A stretch of DNA of 64,000 nt from an uncultured Selenomonadales bacterium (GCA_905200615.1 CAJKLB010000008.1:9611-73610), one strand, 5' to 3'. Numbered from the stretch's first letter, positions 8,082-17,189 are shown. Notes: generated by a model from the sequence alone, not told the origin. A program made the numbers and translations.

Positions 8082-9163
8082 TCAAAATACACCGGCTTTC
8101 CTGTTTGGGAGGAGGTGTAAATTGCCTCCAGAATCTGTGATACCACATAGGCTTCTTCGGGTTTGACCAGCGGTTCGGTATCGTGAATTATGGCATCAAT
8201 CCAGTTTCTGGCCTCTACTTCTTGAGGAGAAGCCCCTGCGCCGTCATAGAACGCTACGCCGCCGACCGAAGTATCCACATCGGTTATTACGCAATGATCG
8301 AAATCTACTTTATTTAAGGTAAGCTTGTTGTTCTTTAAAGAAAGACCGGCCTTGGTACCGTAAAGTACACAGCTGCCCTCTTGTATAGGCTCAGCGGTAT
8401 TGAGAGCCCAGCTGGTTTCCAGTAAAATGGTCGCGCCGTTCTTCATGCGGATAAACGCGCAAGCGGAATCCTCTAAGGGGGTGGTGCTTACGCCGTTATC
8501 ACCCCAAATGTTGCCGGCTTCGGGATGCTCAATTTTTTTATGCGTTTTTCCGATCACCAGTTCGGGCTCATAGTTGTTCATCAAGTACAGGGTTAAATCT
8601 AAAGAATGGGTCGCGATATCAATCACCGGTCCGCCGCCTTGTTCTTCTTCGTTTAAGAATACGCCCCAGTTGGGCGTGCCTCTTCTGCGTACAGCGAAAC
8701 AGTTGGCGTGATAGATTTCGCCTAAATCTCCTCGCTCCACAAAAGCTTTGGAAACAATACTCTGCGCTTTTTGCCTATGCTGATACCCAATGGTAAGTTT
8801 TTTACCCGTTTCTTTCGCGGCATCCAGCATTCGTTTTGCGTCCGCAGCGGTTTTTGCCATGGGCTTTTCACACATAACATGCTTGCCTGCGTGCAGGGCA
8901 TCGATACTGATATCGGCATGTTCTAAATTGGGGGTCAGCACATGCACTACTTCTACGTCAGCTTCTTTCAAAAGCTGTTTGTAATCGGTGTATACTCTTG
9001 CACCGGGGACACCGAATTCTTTTGCGGCTTTTTCTGCTTTTTCGGAAATAATATCGCAAAATGCGGTCATTTGTACGTTGGGGATCTTTTTTAGCGAAGG
9101 CATATGTTTTCCGTTTGCAATACCTCCGCAGCCGATAATTCCCACTTTAACAATTCTTTCCAT
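8078..9163 (-). CDS. Gfo/Idh/MocA family oxidoreductase
   Basis: 361 aa. Classic family layout: VGIIGCGGIANGKH nucleotide loop, HVLTPNLEHADISIDAL, catalytic-lysine strand CEKPMAKT, and the C-terminal domain with GGGPVIDIATHSLDLTLYLM. Probable NAD(P)-dependent sugar or inositol dehydrogenase. It is the first gene of a two-gene minus-strand operon with 7131-8081, whose start overlaps its stop. ATG 9163 follows AAAGGGCG. Substrate unknown. Confidence 0.9.
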   Translation of the reverse strand: MERIVKVGIIGCGGIANGKHMPSLKKIPNVQMTAFCDIISEKAEKAAKEFGVPGARVYTDYKQLLKEADVEVVHVLTPNLEHADISIDALHAGKHVMCEKPMAKTAADAKRMLDAAKETGKKLTIGYQHRQKAQSIVSKAFVERGDLGEIYHANCFAVRRRGTPNWGVFLNEEEQGGGPVIDIATHSLDLTLYLMNNYEPELVIGKTHKKIEHPEAGNIWGDNGVSTTPLEDSACAFIRMKNGATILLETSWALNTAEPIQEGSCVLYGTKAGLSLKNNKLTLNKVDFDHCVITDVDTSVGGVAFYDGAGASPQEVEARNWIDAIIHDTEPLVKPEEAYVVSQILEAIYTSSQTGKPVYFE

Positions 9164-9194
9164 AAAAAACGCCCTTTCTGCTTTTTGTAATTTA

Positions 9195-9224
9195 AGTATA
9201 GCATTTTTTTTTAATTTATGCTAT
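9195..9224 (-). promoter_or_regulatory. Promoter with overlapping inverted repeat for the oxidoreductase pair
   Basis: On the minus strand TATACT (9195-9200) is a good -10; 17 bases upstream lies TAGCAT (9218-9223), a poor -35. The two elements are nearly the arms of an inverted repeat ATAGCAT (9198-9204)/ATGCTAT (9218-9224), which could be an operator. The repeat is seen directly; its use is inference. Confidence 0.4.
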
Positions 9225-9303
9225 GCTTTTTAAAAAGAAAAATATAAAATATTTACATTTTAAAAACAGAATAGTACCCGAATATAAAAAGAGAGGGAAT
9301 AGT

Positions 9304-10257
9304 ATGATTATCAGCGCGAGTCGAAGAACGGATATTCCGTCGTATTACGGCGACTGGTTTCTTCATCGTATCAAACAAGGATTTGTATATGTTCGCAATC
9401 CTATGAATCCGCACCAAATCAGTGAAATATCATTAGCTCCCGATGTTGTTGACGGCATTGTCTTTTGGACAAAAAATCCGTCTTCAATGTTGAACCGATT
9501 GGATGAGCTGCGGGACTATACTTATTATTTTCAGTTCACATTGAATCCGTATGAGGCTGATGTGGAAAAAAATATCCCGTCAAAGAACGATATTATCATA
9601 CCTTCATTTAAAAAGCTTTCTTCATTGATTGGAAAAGAAAGGGTGGTATGGCGTTATGATCCTATTTTGTTCAATGAAAAATATACCTTGCAGTACCACA
9701 TAGAGCATTTCCGTTTGCTTTGCGACAATCTGTCCGACTATACCGAAAAGTGTACGGTAAGTTTTCTTGATTCGTATAAAAATATTCGGCGTGCTTTGGC
9801 CGGTTTGGGAATTCCCTCGGTATCTGTTGAACAGATGCGGGAATTGATAGGATATTTTAGTTACATTGCAAAGGAACATGGCATCTATATTGATACCTGC
9901 GCTGAGAGTGTTGACCTCGGTCGGTACGGCGTGGGTCACGCTCATTGTATTGACAAACAGAGATTAGAGCGCATCGGTAAATATAAGCTTCATATCGAAA
10001 AAGACAAAAATCAACGTGCTGCGTGCGGATGCGTTGCGAGTATAGATATCGGTGCATACAACACTTGCAAAAACGGCTGTGTTTACTGCTATGCCAATTT
10101 TAATCAAACGCTTGTAAAAAACTGCTGCGGCAAACATGATCCGACTTCGCCCTTGCTTTGCGGAAAGGTATCGGCGAGTGAGATGATAAAGCGTAAAAAG
10201 GCGAAAAGTTACCGAGAGGCACAAATGAGTTTGTTTGAGGAATCAGAAATTATCTGA
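9304..10257 (+). CDS. DUF1848 family protein with C-terminal cysteine cluster
   Basis: 317 aa from ATG 9304, preceded by GAGAGGGAATAGT; an upstream in-frame ATG at 9223 overlaps the inverted repeat region and lacks a ribosome binding site. The start IISASRRTDIPSYYGDWF and VFWTKNP are hallmarks of DUF1848. The C-terminus carries CGC...CKNGCVYCYANF, a CxxxCxxC-type cluster that resembles a radical-SAM Fe-S site but sits at the end of the protein. No function is established. It is a stand-alone gene, divergent from the oxidoreductase pair. Confidence 0.85.
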   Translation: MIISASRRTDIPSYYGDWFLHRIKQGFVYVRNPMNPHQISEISLAPDVVDGIVFWTKNPSSMLNRLDELRDYTYYFQFTLNPYEADVEKNIPSKNDIIIPSFKKLSSLIGKERVVWRYDPILFNEKYTLQYHIEHFRLLCDNLSDYTEKCTVSFLDSYKNIRRALAGLGIPSVSVEQMRELIGYFSYIAKEHGIYIDTCAESVDLGRYGVGHAHCIDKQRLERIGKYKLHIEKDKNQRAACGCVASIDIGAYNTCKNGCVYCYANFNQTLVKNCCGKHDPTSPLLCGKVSASEMIKRKKAKSYREAQMSLFEESEII

Positions 10258-10529
10258 TGAATCACTAAACAATACAATATGTTCTATAGCTTTGTGATAC
10301 ATTGAAAAGTGAGAGAAAAATCATTCTAAAAAAAATAAAAGAAAATCAGTAGTTTGTTCATATAGTAAATTGTGAAAGAACGGGGAAATTTTTATCAAAG
10401 CATTTTCGGTTGATTATTTTTTGCAGCAGAGGTATGATAAGAGTAAAAATAGGAGTGTTCGGGCGTTTCTTTTCAGCAAAAAAATAACAGTATGATGATT
10501 CCTTTTATCATCAAAAAGCAATCGATTTT
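10258..10529. other. Intergenic region without recognised gene
   Basis: AT-rich; the only structure noticed is a weak 6-bp hairpin TGATGA/TCATCA near 10495-10516. No ORF with a ribosome binding site, no RNA motif recognised. Confidence 0.4.
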
Positions 10530-10558
10530 TTGAACATACGCGCAGATTATATTATATG
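10530..10558 (+). promoter_or_regulatory. Probable sigma-A promoter of the ABC exporter operon
   Basis: TTGAAC (10530-10535), 17-base spacer, TATATG (10553-10558). About 80 bases of leader precede the TTG start at 10648. Confidence 0.45.
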
Positions 10559-10647
10559 ACCTATAGCACAGGCATGAAAATTATTTTTGCAGTATGCTAA
10601 GTTTTTGGGTAGCACTTGTGCAAAAAAGAAAAACGGGAGTGAACATA

Positions 10648-11349
10648 TTGGCATATATAGAATTTAAAAATGTTTGTAAATTTTATAAAAGCGGAGATCA
10701 TACGATTGCTGCGGCGGATCATATCAGTTTTGTAGCTGAAAAGGGCGAATTTGTAGTTATTGTAGGACCTTCGGGAGCGGGTAAAACTACCGTATTAAAC
10801 ATGCTTGGCGGTATGGATACCTGCGATGCTGGAGATATTGTGCTTGACGGCAATTTGGTGAGCGGGTATACCAATAAACAGCTTACAAAATATCGGCGGT
10901 ATGAAGTAGGTTTTGTATTTCAGTTTTATAATCTTGTGCAAAACCTTACGGCTTTAGAAAATGTGGAATTGGCTTCGGAAATTTGCCGGGAACCGTTAAA
11001 CGCTGAACAGATGCTGGATTTGGTAGGGTTAAAGGACCGCATGGGAAATTTCCCCGCTCAGCTTTCCGGCGGAGAGCAGCAGCGTGTTTCCATTGCTAGG
11101 GCGATCGCAAAAAATCCTAAAATCTTACTTTGTGATGAGCCTACAGGAGCGCTGGATTATAATACCGGAAAGGCAATTTTAAAACTGTTGTATGATACCT
11201 GTAAAAAGACGGGAAAAACTGTGATTGTTATTACGCATAATCAGGCGATATGCGCTATGGCCGATAGGGTAATCAAAATAAAAAACGGAAGCGTATCTGA
11301 TATGCGGTTGAATCCTCATCCGATGGATGCCGAAAGGATTGAGTGGTAA
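10648..11349 (+). CDS. ABC transporter ATP-binding protein (MacB/LolD type)
   Basis: 233 aa. The start is TTG 10648, supported by GGGAGTG eight bases upstream and by homology beginning at [12 protein letters not shown]; an in-frame ATG at 10594 would add 18 unlikely residues. Walker [11 protein letters not shown]-loop [12 protein letters not shown], signature LSGGEQQ, Walker [13 protein letters not shown] and the H-loop THN are all present. This type powers FtsX-like permeases that export lipids, lipoproteins, peptides or antibiotics by a mechanotransmission mechanism. Its TAA overlaps the ATG of the permease gene. Confidence 0.93.
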   Translation: MAYIEFKNVCKFYKSGDHTIAAADHISFVAEKGEFVVIVGPSGAGKTTVLNMLGGMDTCDAGDIVLDGNLVSGYTNKQLTKYRRYEVGFVFQFYNLVQNLTALENVELASEICREPLNAEQMLDLVGLKDRMGNFPAQLSGGEQQRVSIARAIAKNPKILLCDEPTGALDYNTGKAILKLLYDTCKKTGKTVIVITHNQAICAMADRVIKIKNGSVSDMRLNPHPMDAERIEW

Positions 11350-14300
11350 TGAGAAAAAACTATAGCAAAATAGTTTTGGGGCAGATTCGTTCTTCTTTCA
11401 GCCGCTTTTTAGCTATTTTATCCATTACGGCATTGGGCGTAGGCTTTTTGGCAGGTTTGCAGTCTACCGGGCCGGATATGTATGATTCTATGGATCAATA
11501 CTATGATACGTATCATTTCTTTGATATTAACATTAAATCTACGATGGGTCTTACCGATAAGGATGTTGATCGTTTAAAAGAACTGGAAGGGATCAAAAAA
11601 GCCGCAGGAGTGTATTCAACGGATGTTTTGTTCCAAAATAATGAAGGTGAAAACGGCGCTCTTCGGCTTTGCACAGCGAATTTTGCTGATGAAGAGCTGA
11701 TCAACGGCATGAACTTGTTAACGGGAAGGCTGCCGCAAAACGGAAATGAATGCGTGGCATTGGCTTCAAGGGGATTCGGAAAATCTCCGGAGCTCGGAGA
11801 AGAAATTGTTCTTGCTCAGGGAAATGAAGAGTTAGCTTATACTTCCTTTACTGTTACCGGAATTGCCGATTCACCGGTGTATATGTCAGCAGAGCGTGAA
11901 CCCAGTACGGTTGGAAACGGATATATCGATGTCGTTATTTATGTGACTGCTGATGCAGTGAAAGCAGATTATTATACAGATATCTATCTTTTAGCGGAAA
12001 ACGCGAAAGAACTGAATACTTTTTATGATGCGTATGACGCATTAATAGAAGATACAAAAAATAAGATTGATACTATAAAAAAAGAATGTACCGGCCGGCG
12101 TTTGGAGGAAATTCGGACGGAGGCGGAGGATTCTCTTGTTCAGGGCCGGAAAGAATATGAAGAAGCAAAGGCGGAGGCAGAGGAAAAACTTGCGGAAGCT
12201 GAGACGGAGATAGCAGAGGCTGAAAAAGAATTAGAGGATGCCGAGGAAACATTGGCGCGTACTCGGCAACAGTTGGAGGAAGCAAAAAATAAATTAGACA
12301 GCGGCGCACGTGAAATCGCGGAAGCAAAAGCGCAATATGAAGAAGGACTGGCGGAATATGAAGCCGGTAGGGAGGCATTAAAGGAGTCGGAAGCAAAAAT
12401 TGAGGAGAGTGAACAGCAGCTTGCTGCGTTAAAAGGCGCGGTAGGCATGCTTTTCGGCAGCAGCGAGGAAAAACTACAGGCGCTGACCATTCTGGAGCCG
12501 TATGATGAAACCGGTTCGGTGAGTGCTCTGCTGGCTTTGGCGCAGATGAGACCGCTTACCGATGAAGATGTACAGCCGTTGATTGCTGTACTTTTACAAC
12601 AAATTTCCGATTCGGAAAAGTCTTTGGCGCAGGGAAAGCAGGAATTTGATTACGCAAAAGAAGAACTTGATGCTGCGCAGGAACAGCTTGTCCGTGCCGA
12701 AGAGCAGATTGCAGAGAATGAGAAACTGTTGCTGAATTCACAAAACGAATATAACACCGGGGAGAAACAATACAGCGAAGGTCTGGCAGATTACGAAGAG
12801 GGAAAAAAAGAACTGGAAAAGGGAAGAGAGGAATATAATACTTCAAAAGCCGAAGCGGAACAGGAACTTGCCGAGGCTGAAGCGGAATTAGAGGAAGGCG
12901 AAGCGGAAATTGATAAGCTGGAAAAACCTTCTTGGTATGTTCTGGACAGAAATACCAATGCTAGTTATGTAAGTTTTTGTTCCAATGCGGAAAAGATTGT
13001 GGCAATTGCAAAAGTGTTTCCGACATTCTTCTTTTTAGTGGCCGCCTTGGTAGCCTTAACTACCATGACCCGTATGGTGGATGAAGAGCGTGTGCTGATC
13101 GGAACGTTAAAAGCCATTGGCTACAGCAACAGACGAATTGCCTTCAAATATGTGGCGTATTCTTTTGCCGCGGGTGTTTTGGGCAGCGGTGTCGGTCTGG
13201 CGGCCGGCCTTACGGTATTGCCCACGGTTATATGGAACGCTTACAGTATGCTTTATAAATTTCCGAAGCTGATTCTTTCTTTTAACCCTGTAATTTCCAT
13301 TACTTCAGCTTTGGCGCTGATTCTATGCGTGGTGCTTGCTACTTTGTGGGCGTGTGCCGAAAGTTTGAAAGAGGTACCGGCCAGATTGATGCTTCCACGC
13401 GCGCCGAAAGCCGGAAAGCGCGTGTTCTTGGAGCATATCAAACCCATATGGAGTCATTTGAAATTTACGCATAAGGTAACCGCAAGAAATATTTTAAGAT
13501 ACAAAAAGAGATTCTTTATGACGGTGATTGGCGTTGCTGGATGTACAGCATTGCTGCTTACCGGTTTTGGATTGAAAGATGCGATAGGAGACATTGTAAA
13601 TATACAATACGGTGAAATACAGAAATATGATCTTACCGTTAATACTGAAAAGCCTGAACCGGTGATTGAATATTTACAGAATAAAGGTACGGATACCTTT
13701 GCCGTAATCAGCAGCCGTGAAATGACGGCACAGAGCGAAAATCCTCAAACCATTCAGGTATGGACGGCTTCAAGCAGTGACGAGCTTTTAAAAGTAATGA
13801 ATTTACGGAACCGCAGAAGCGGTGAAAGTGTGAATTTTGATGAAAATAGCGTTGTTCTTACCGAAAAGGCGGCAAAAAACTTAGGAATTTCCGCAGGTGA
13901 ATCTATTTTGTTAGAGGATGAGGACGGTCATGAATACAGCGTCACGGTCACCGGAATTTGTGAGGGATATATTTATCATTATCTGTATATGACAGAGGCA
14001 AAATATCAGCAGCTTTTTGGAGAAACACCGGAATACAATACACTTTTAGCAGCGGTATATCCTGAAAACGAGGACACTGTGATGCGTGAACTGCTTGCAC
14101 TTGATGAAGTGGATTCCGCGGCTTTTTCCAGCGTTGTTATCAATAGTTTTGATAACATGATTAATAAAATCAATTACGTGGTATATGTTTTGATTATAGC
14201 CGCCGGGCTGCTTGCTTTTATTGTATTGTATAATCTTACTAATATCAATATAGGAGAAAGACAGAAAGAAATTGCGACCATTAAAGTTTTAGGCTTTTAT

Positions 14301-14570
14301 GATAGCGAGGTTTCCGCCTATATTTGCCGTGAAACAATTATTTTAAGTTTGGTGGGAACGGCCGTGGGTTTGATTTTAGGTATTGCACTGTGCCGGTATG
14401 TGGTCATAACCGCTGAAATGGATGATATCATGTTCGGCCGGAATATTCAATGGCTCAGTTATGTTCTTTCCGCGGTCATCACTATGCTTTTTTCCACACT
14501 GGTAAACTTGATTATGTATAGAAAACTGCAGAAAATCAGTATGGTAGAATCGTTAAAATCAGTTGATTGA
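11349..14570 (+). CDS. FtsX-domain ABC permease with very long extracytoplasmic coiled coil
   Basis: 1073 aa from ATG 11349 (TAATG overlap with the ATPase stop; GTG 11343 is an alternative). The first membrane segment is at about residues 18-36, then a MacB-like periplasmic domain. Residues about 245-540 are a Glu/Lys/Ala-rich coiled coil (EAEEKLAEAETEIAEAEKEL) interrupted by a short globular insert, followed by FtsX core helices (FPTFFFLVAALVALTTMTR onward), a second extracytoplasmic domain (about 750-930) and a final FtsX module. Two FtsX modules in one chain mean one polypeptide may form the whole permease. The coil probably bridges the cell wall or holds a partner; cargo unknown. Confidence 0.88.
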   Translation: MRKNYSKIVLGQIRSSFSRFLAILSITALGVGFLAGLQSTGPDMYDSMDQYYDTYHFFDINIKSTMGLTDKDVDRLKELEGIKKAAGVYSTDVLFQNNEGENGALRLCTANFADEELINGMNLLTGRLPQNGNECVALASRGFGKSPELGEEIVLAQGNEELAYTSFTVTGIADSPVYMSAEREPSTVGNGYIDVVIYVTADAVKADYYTDIYLLAENAKELNTFYDAYDALIEDTKNKIDTIKKECTGRRLEEIRTEAEDSLVQGRKEYEEAKAEAEEKLAEAETEIAEAEKELEDAEETLARTRQQLEEAKNKLDSGAREIAEAKAQYEEGLAEYEAGREALKESEAKIEESEQQLAALKGAVGMLFGSSEEKLQALTILEPYDETGSVSALLALAQMRPLTDEDVQPLIAVLLQQISDSEKSLAQGKQEFDYAKEELDAAQEQLVRAEEQIAENEKLLLNSQNEYNTGEKQYSEGLADYEEGKKELEKGREEYNTSKAEAEQELAEAEAELEEGEAEIDKLEKPSWYVLDRNTNASYVSFCSNAEKIVAIAKVFPTFFFLVAALVALTTMTRMVDEERVLIGTLKAIGYSNRRIAFKYVAYSFAAGVLGSGVGLAAGLTVLPTVIWNAYSMLYKFPKLILSFNPVISITSALALILCVVLATLWACAESLKEVPARLMLPRAPKAGKRVFLEHIKPIWSHLKFTHKVTARNILRYKKRFFMTVIGVAGCTALLLTGFGLKDAIGDIVNIQYGEIQKYDLTVNTEKPEPVIEYLQNKGTDTFAVISSREMTAQSENPQTIQVWTASSSDELLKVMNLRNRRSGESVNFDENSVVLTEKAAKNLGISAGESILLEDEDGHEYSVTVTGICEGYIYHYLYMTEAKYQQLFGETPEYNTLLAAVYPENEDTVMRELLALDEVDSAAFSSVVINSFDNMINKINYVVYVLIIAAGLLAFIVLYNLTNINIGERQKEIATIKVLGFYDSEVSAYICRETIILSLVGTAVGLILGIALCRYVVITAEMDDIMFGRNIQWLSYVLSAVITMLFSTLVNLIMYRKLQKISMVESLKSVD

Positions 14571-14591
14571 GCAGCGAAAAAGTGGTATACT
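14563..14591 (+). promoter_or_regulatory. Sigma-A promoter of the mrp gene
   Basis: TTGATT (14563-14568), 17 bases, TATACT (14586-14591). The -35 lies in the last codons of the permease gene; the ATG at 14619 follows a short leader with GAGGA. Confidence 0.6.
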
Positions 14592-14618
14592 AACAAAAAC
14601 AGTTTGTGAGGATAGTTT

Positions 14619-15440
14619 ATGGGATGTACGCATAATTGTTCAGAATGTGCTTCTGATTGCAGCAAAAGCAATAAACAAAGCCTTGTGGAAGAGGCCAATA
14701 AATTCAGCCATATAAAAAAAGTGATCGGTGTTATCAGCGGTAAGGGAGGCGTGGGAAAATCCTTTGTTACTTCTCTTTTAGCCTGTGAAATGACTCGGCG
14801 CGGATATCAGTGTGCCGTTCTGGACGCGGATATTACCGGACCATCAATTCCCAAGGGCTTTGGCATTCATGAAAAAGCTTCCGCCAGTGAGGATGGTATT
14901 CTTCCGGCAAAAAGTGACAGCGGTATTGATGTAATGTCTGTGAATTTGATGCTTGAAAATGAAAATGATCCGGTTATTTGGCGCGGGCCGGTAATTGCCG
15001 GGGCGGTCAAACAGTTTTGGACGGATGTGATATGGGACAACGTGGATTTTATGTTTGTAGACATGCCTCCGGGAACCGGGGATGTACCTCTTACGGTATT
15101 TCAATCGCTGCCGGTTGACGGTGTAGTGATCGTTGCTTCCCCGCAGCAGTTGGTTTCTATGATTGTGGAAAAAGCGGTAAAAATGGCACGGGAAATGAAT
15201 ATTCCGATTCTGGGTTTTGTGGAAAATATGGCTTATTTTATTTGCCCTCAATGCGGAAGCCGACATTTTATTTACGGTGAGAGTAAAGTCGACGATATTG
15301 TTAAGGAATTTAATATTCCGTCTTCGGCAGAACTTCCGCTTATACCGGAAAACGCCGCGTTGATTGATCAGGGACGTGTGGAGGAAATCGACACGGCTCC
15401 CTTAAAAAATATAGCGGATACGCTTGAAAAGCTTTTATAA
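14619..15440 (+). CDS. Mrp/NBP35-family Fe-S cluster carrier ATPase
   Basis: 273 aa. An N-terminal cysteine motif (C3, C7, C10, C14) precedes a deviant P-loop GKGGVGKS at residues 41-48, then DADITGPS, VDMPPGTGD and a CPQC pair near residue 209. These are the features of Mrp/ApbC/NBP35 scaffold ATPases that bind and transfer a 4Fe-4S cluster; the N-terminal cysteines are the NBP35-like variant. Monocistronic: its own promoter lies upstream and a terminator directly downstream. Confidence 0.93.
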   Translation: MGCTHNCSECASDCSKSNKQSLVEEANKFSHIKKVIGVISGKGGVGKSFVTSLLACEMTRRGYQCAVLDADITGPSIPKGFGIHEKASASEDGILPAKSDSGIDVMSVNLMLENENDPVIWRGPVIAGAVKQFWTDVIWDNVDFMFVDMPPGTGDVPLTVFQSLPVDGVVIVASPQQLVSMIVEKAVKMAREMNIPILGFVENMAYFICPQCGSRHFIYGESKVDDIVKEFNIPSSAELPLIPENAALIDQGRVEEIDTAPLKNIADTLEKLL

Positions 15441-15449
15441 GAAATTTTG

Positions 15450-15475
15450 ACCCGCCTGATATGGCGGGTTTTTAT
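15450..15475 (+). terminator. Terminator after mrp
   Basis: ACCCGCC (15450-15456) and GGCGGGT (15463-15469) around a 6-base loop, then TTTTAT. Confidence 0.85.
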
Positions 15476-15551
15476 CTATGAAGGAGTTATATAAGCTAAA
15501 AAAATGCGGATCGGAAAGAATTAAATCTATAAAAAACAGAATGACTTTTTT

Positions 15552-15587
15552 GATTGTCACTTAAATTATAAAAAATAGTTGACAATC
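15552..15587 (+). promoter_or_regulatory. Putative BirA (biotin) operator
   Basis: GATTGTCA (15552-15559) and TGACAATC (15580-15587) are perfect inverted repeats, with TTGT and ACAA tips 24 bases apart. Spacing and TTGTnnn/nnnACAA tips resemble known BirA operators (TTGTnAACC-N15/16-GGTTnACAA), though the inner bases differ. It overlaps the -35 box of the birA-bioY promoter, which is the expected place for biotin-dependent autorepression. Confidence 0.6.
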
Positions 15588-15607
15588 GCACGAGATTTTA
15601 TTATTCT
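15579..15607 (+). promoter_or_regulatory. Sigma-A promoter of birA-bioY
   Basis: TTGACA (15579-15584), 17-base spacer, TATTCT (15602-15607). The TTG start at 15629 has AAGGAGG at 15614-15620. Confidence 0.8.
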
Positions 15608-15628
15608 ATAAAAAAGGAGGCTGATTTT

Positions 15629-16597
15629 TTGTCCGCTATCATTGATGAGGTTCTTGAAATTTTGGCACAGAATCGGCAAAAGCCGATATCCGGAGAGAGC
15701 ATTGCAGTTCGTTTGCGGATCAGCAGAAATGCTGTGTGGAAGGCCGTAAATACTTTAAAAAAACAGGGGTTCTATATTACGGCTTCTACAAACAGCGGAT
15801 ATTGCCTATACGATGACATTGTTACCCGGAAAGGAATGCAAAACTGCGGTTTTGGATCGGAAGTCAGGATATTCCATTCCCTTTCTTCTACGAACGATTA
15901 TTTAAAAGCAGAAGCGGAAAAAAGCAAAGAGGGTCTTGTTGTAATTGCACGGAATCAAACGCAAGGCCGCGGCAGAATGGGCAGAAAATTTTTTTCGCCG
16001 CCGAATACGGGATTGTACATCAGTATTTTGCTAAAGCCCAAAATGCAAGCGGAAGAAGCGGTAAAAATTACTACTATGGCAGGGGTTGCGGTTTGCCGTG
16101 CCATTGAATTTTTTTCCAATGAAAAAGCGCAAATAAAATGGGTGAATGATGTTTTTGTTTCGGGGAAAAAAGTTTGCGGTATTCTTACGGAGGCTTCCGT
16201 CAATGTTGAAAACGGGGGAATGAATTATGCTGTTTTAGGGATCGGCGTGAATCTTTACGAGCCACTCGACGGCTTTTCAGAAGAGCTTAGAGATATTGCC
16301 GGCGCTGTTTTTCAGCTTGGCGCGGAATCTTATGCGGATCGTTTTGCCTGTGAACTTTTGCGGCAGTTTTTTTTGCTGTATAACGGACAATCTTATATTG
16401 AGGAATATAAAGAGCGATCCTTGCTAACCGGCAGAGAGATTACGTATATGATGCAAGGAAAAGAAAAAAGAGCAATTGTGTTAGGAATTGACGATCATTT
16501 TGGTCTTATTGTAAAAGATGACGCGGGGAACAGAGAGATCTTGCGTTCCGGAGAGGTCAGGGTAAAATATGATAAAAACCAAAATAAAAACGATTGA
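15629..16597 (+). CDS. birA: Bifunctional biotin--[acetyl-CoA carboxylase] ligase/biotin operon repressor
   Basis: 322 aa, TTG start 15629 with a strong ribosome binding site. Residues 1-65 form the winged-helix DNA-binding domain (GESIAVRLRISRNAVWKAVN). The ligase domain follows with the biotinyl-AMP loop GRGRMGRKF, SILLKPKM, KWVNDVFV and GIGVNLY, and there is an SH3-like C-terminal domain. It attaches biotin to carboxylase carrier proteins and, charged with biotinyl-AMP, represses. The operator-like repeat in front of the gene suggests it controls itself and bioY, which overlaps its 3' end by 29 bases. Confidence 0.95.
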   Translation: MSAIIDEVLEILAQNRQKPISGESIAVRLRISRNAVWKAVNTLKKQGFYITASTNSGYCLYDDIVTRKGMQNCGFGSEVRIFHSLSSTNDYLKAEAEKSKEGLVVIARNQTQGRGRMGRKFFSPPNTGLYISILLKPKMQAEEAVKITTMAGVAVCRAIEFFSNEKAQIKWVNDVFVSGKKVCGILTEASVNVENGGMNYAVLGIGVNLYEPLDGFSEELRDIAGAVFQLGAESYADRFACELLRQFFLLYNGQSYIEEYKERSLLTGREITYMMQGKEKRAIVLGIDDHFGLIVKDDAGNREILRSGEVRVKYDKNQNKND

Positions 16598-17105
16598 TAT
16601 GATATTTATAGCACTGTGTGTAGCGGTGATTTCGATTTTTTCTCAAATATCTGTTCCTATTCTGCCGGGAGGAGTACCGCTCACCCTGCAGACATTGGCG
16701 ATTGCGTTTTGCGGGTACTTTTTAGGCATGAAAAAAGGAACGCTGGCGGTTTTTGTATATTTCCTTTTAGGATTTGCGGGTGTTCCTGTATTTGCGGGGT
16801 TTCAGGGCGGACTCAGTGTCATTATCGGTCCTACGGGAGGTTTTTTATGGGGGTTTCTCATAGCGGCTTTTTGTTGCGGAGCGGGCAGAAATAAAAAATG
16901 GTGGCAGGCACTCTTTTTGGGCGTATTGGGAATTCTTTTGTGCCATGTTTTAGGCGTCGCGCAATATATGATTATTTCCGGACGTGCTTGGATAGATTCC
17001 TTTCTTTTGGTTTCGGCACCGTACTTAATAAAGGATTTTCTTTCGGCGGCGATTGCTTTATGGTGTGCTCGTATCTTAAAAAAGAGAGCCATTTTACCGC
17101 AATAA
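16569..17105 (+). CDS. bioY: BioY biotin transporter, S component of ECF transporter
   Basis: 178 aa with about six membrane helices and BioY signatures QISVPILPGGVPLTLQT, FAGFQGGLSVIIGPTGGFLWG and an arginine/lysine-rich cytoplasmic end. It binds biotin and works with the energising module EcfAA'T, encoded elsewhere. The start lies inside birA. With no bio synthesis genes in this window, the cell may rely on uptake, though genes elsewhere cannot be excluded. Confidence 0.95.
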   Translation: MIKTKIKTIDMIFIALCVAVISIFSQISVPILPGGVPLTLQTLAIAFCGYFLGMKKGTLAVFVYFLLGFAGVPVFAGFQGGLSVIIGPTGGFLWGFLIAAFCCGAGRNKKWWQALFLGVLGILLCHVLGVAQYMIISGRAWIDSFLLVSAPYLIKDFLSAAIALWCARILKKRAILPQ

Positions 17106-17189
17106 TAAGAATATTTTTTGAAACTGCAAATAAAATATGAATAGTTGATGGAAGGTCTTTTAATATTTTGTTTAACTTTAAAAGAATAG

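Noticed and set aside
10495..10516. Terminator from the TGATGA/TCATCA hairpin before the ABC operon
   Set aside because: Only 6 A-T rich pairs and no T-run; stability is too low to support the call.
12073..12490. Antisense open frames rich in Ser, Phe and Pro opposite the ABC permease
   Set aside because: They mirror the Glu/Lys-biased codons of the coiled coil on the other strand, have no ribosome binding site and overlap a certain gene.
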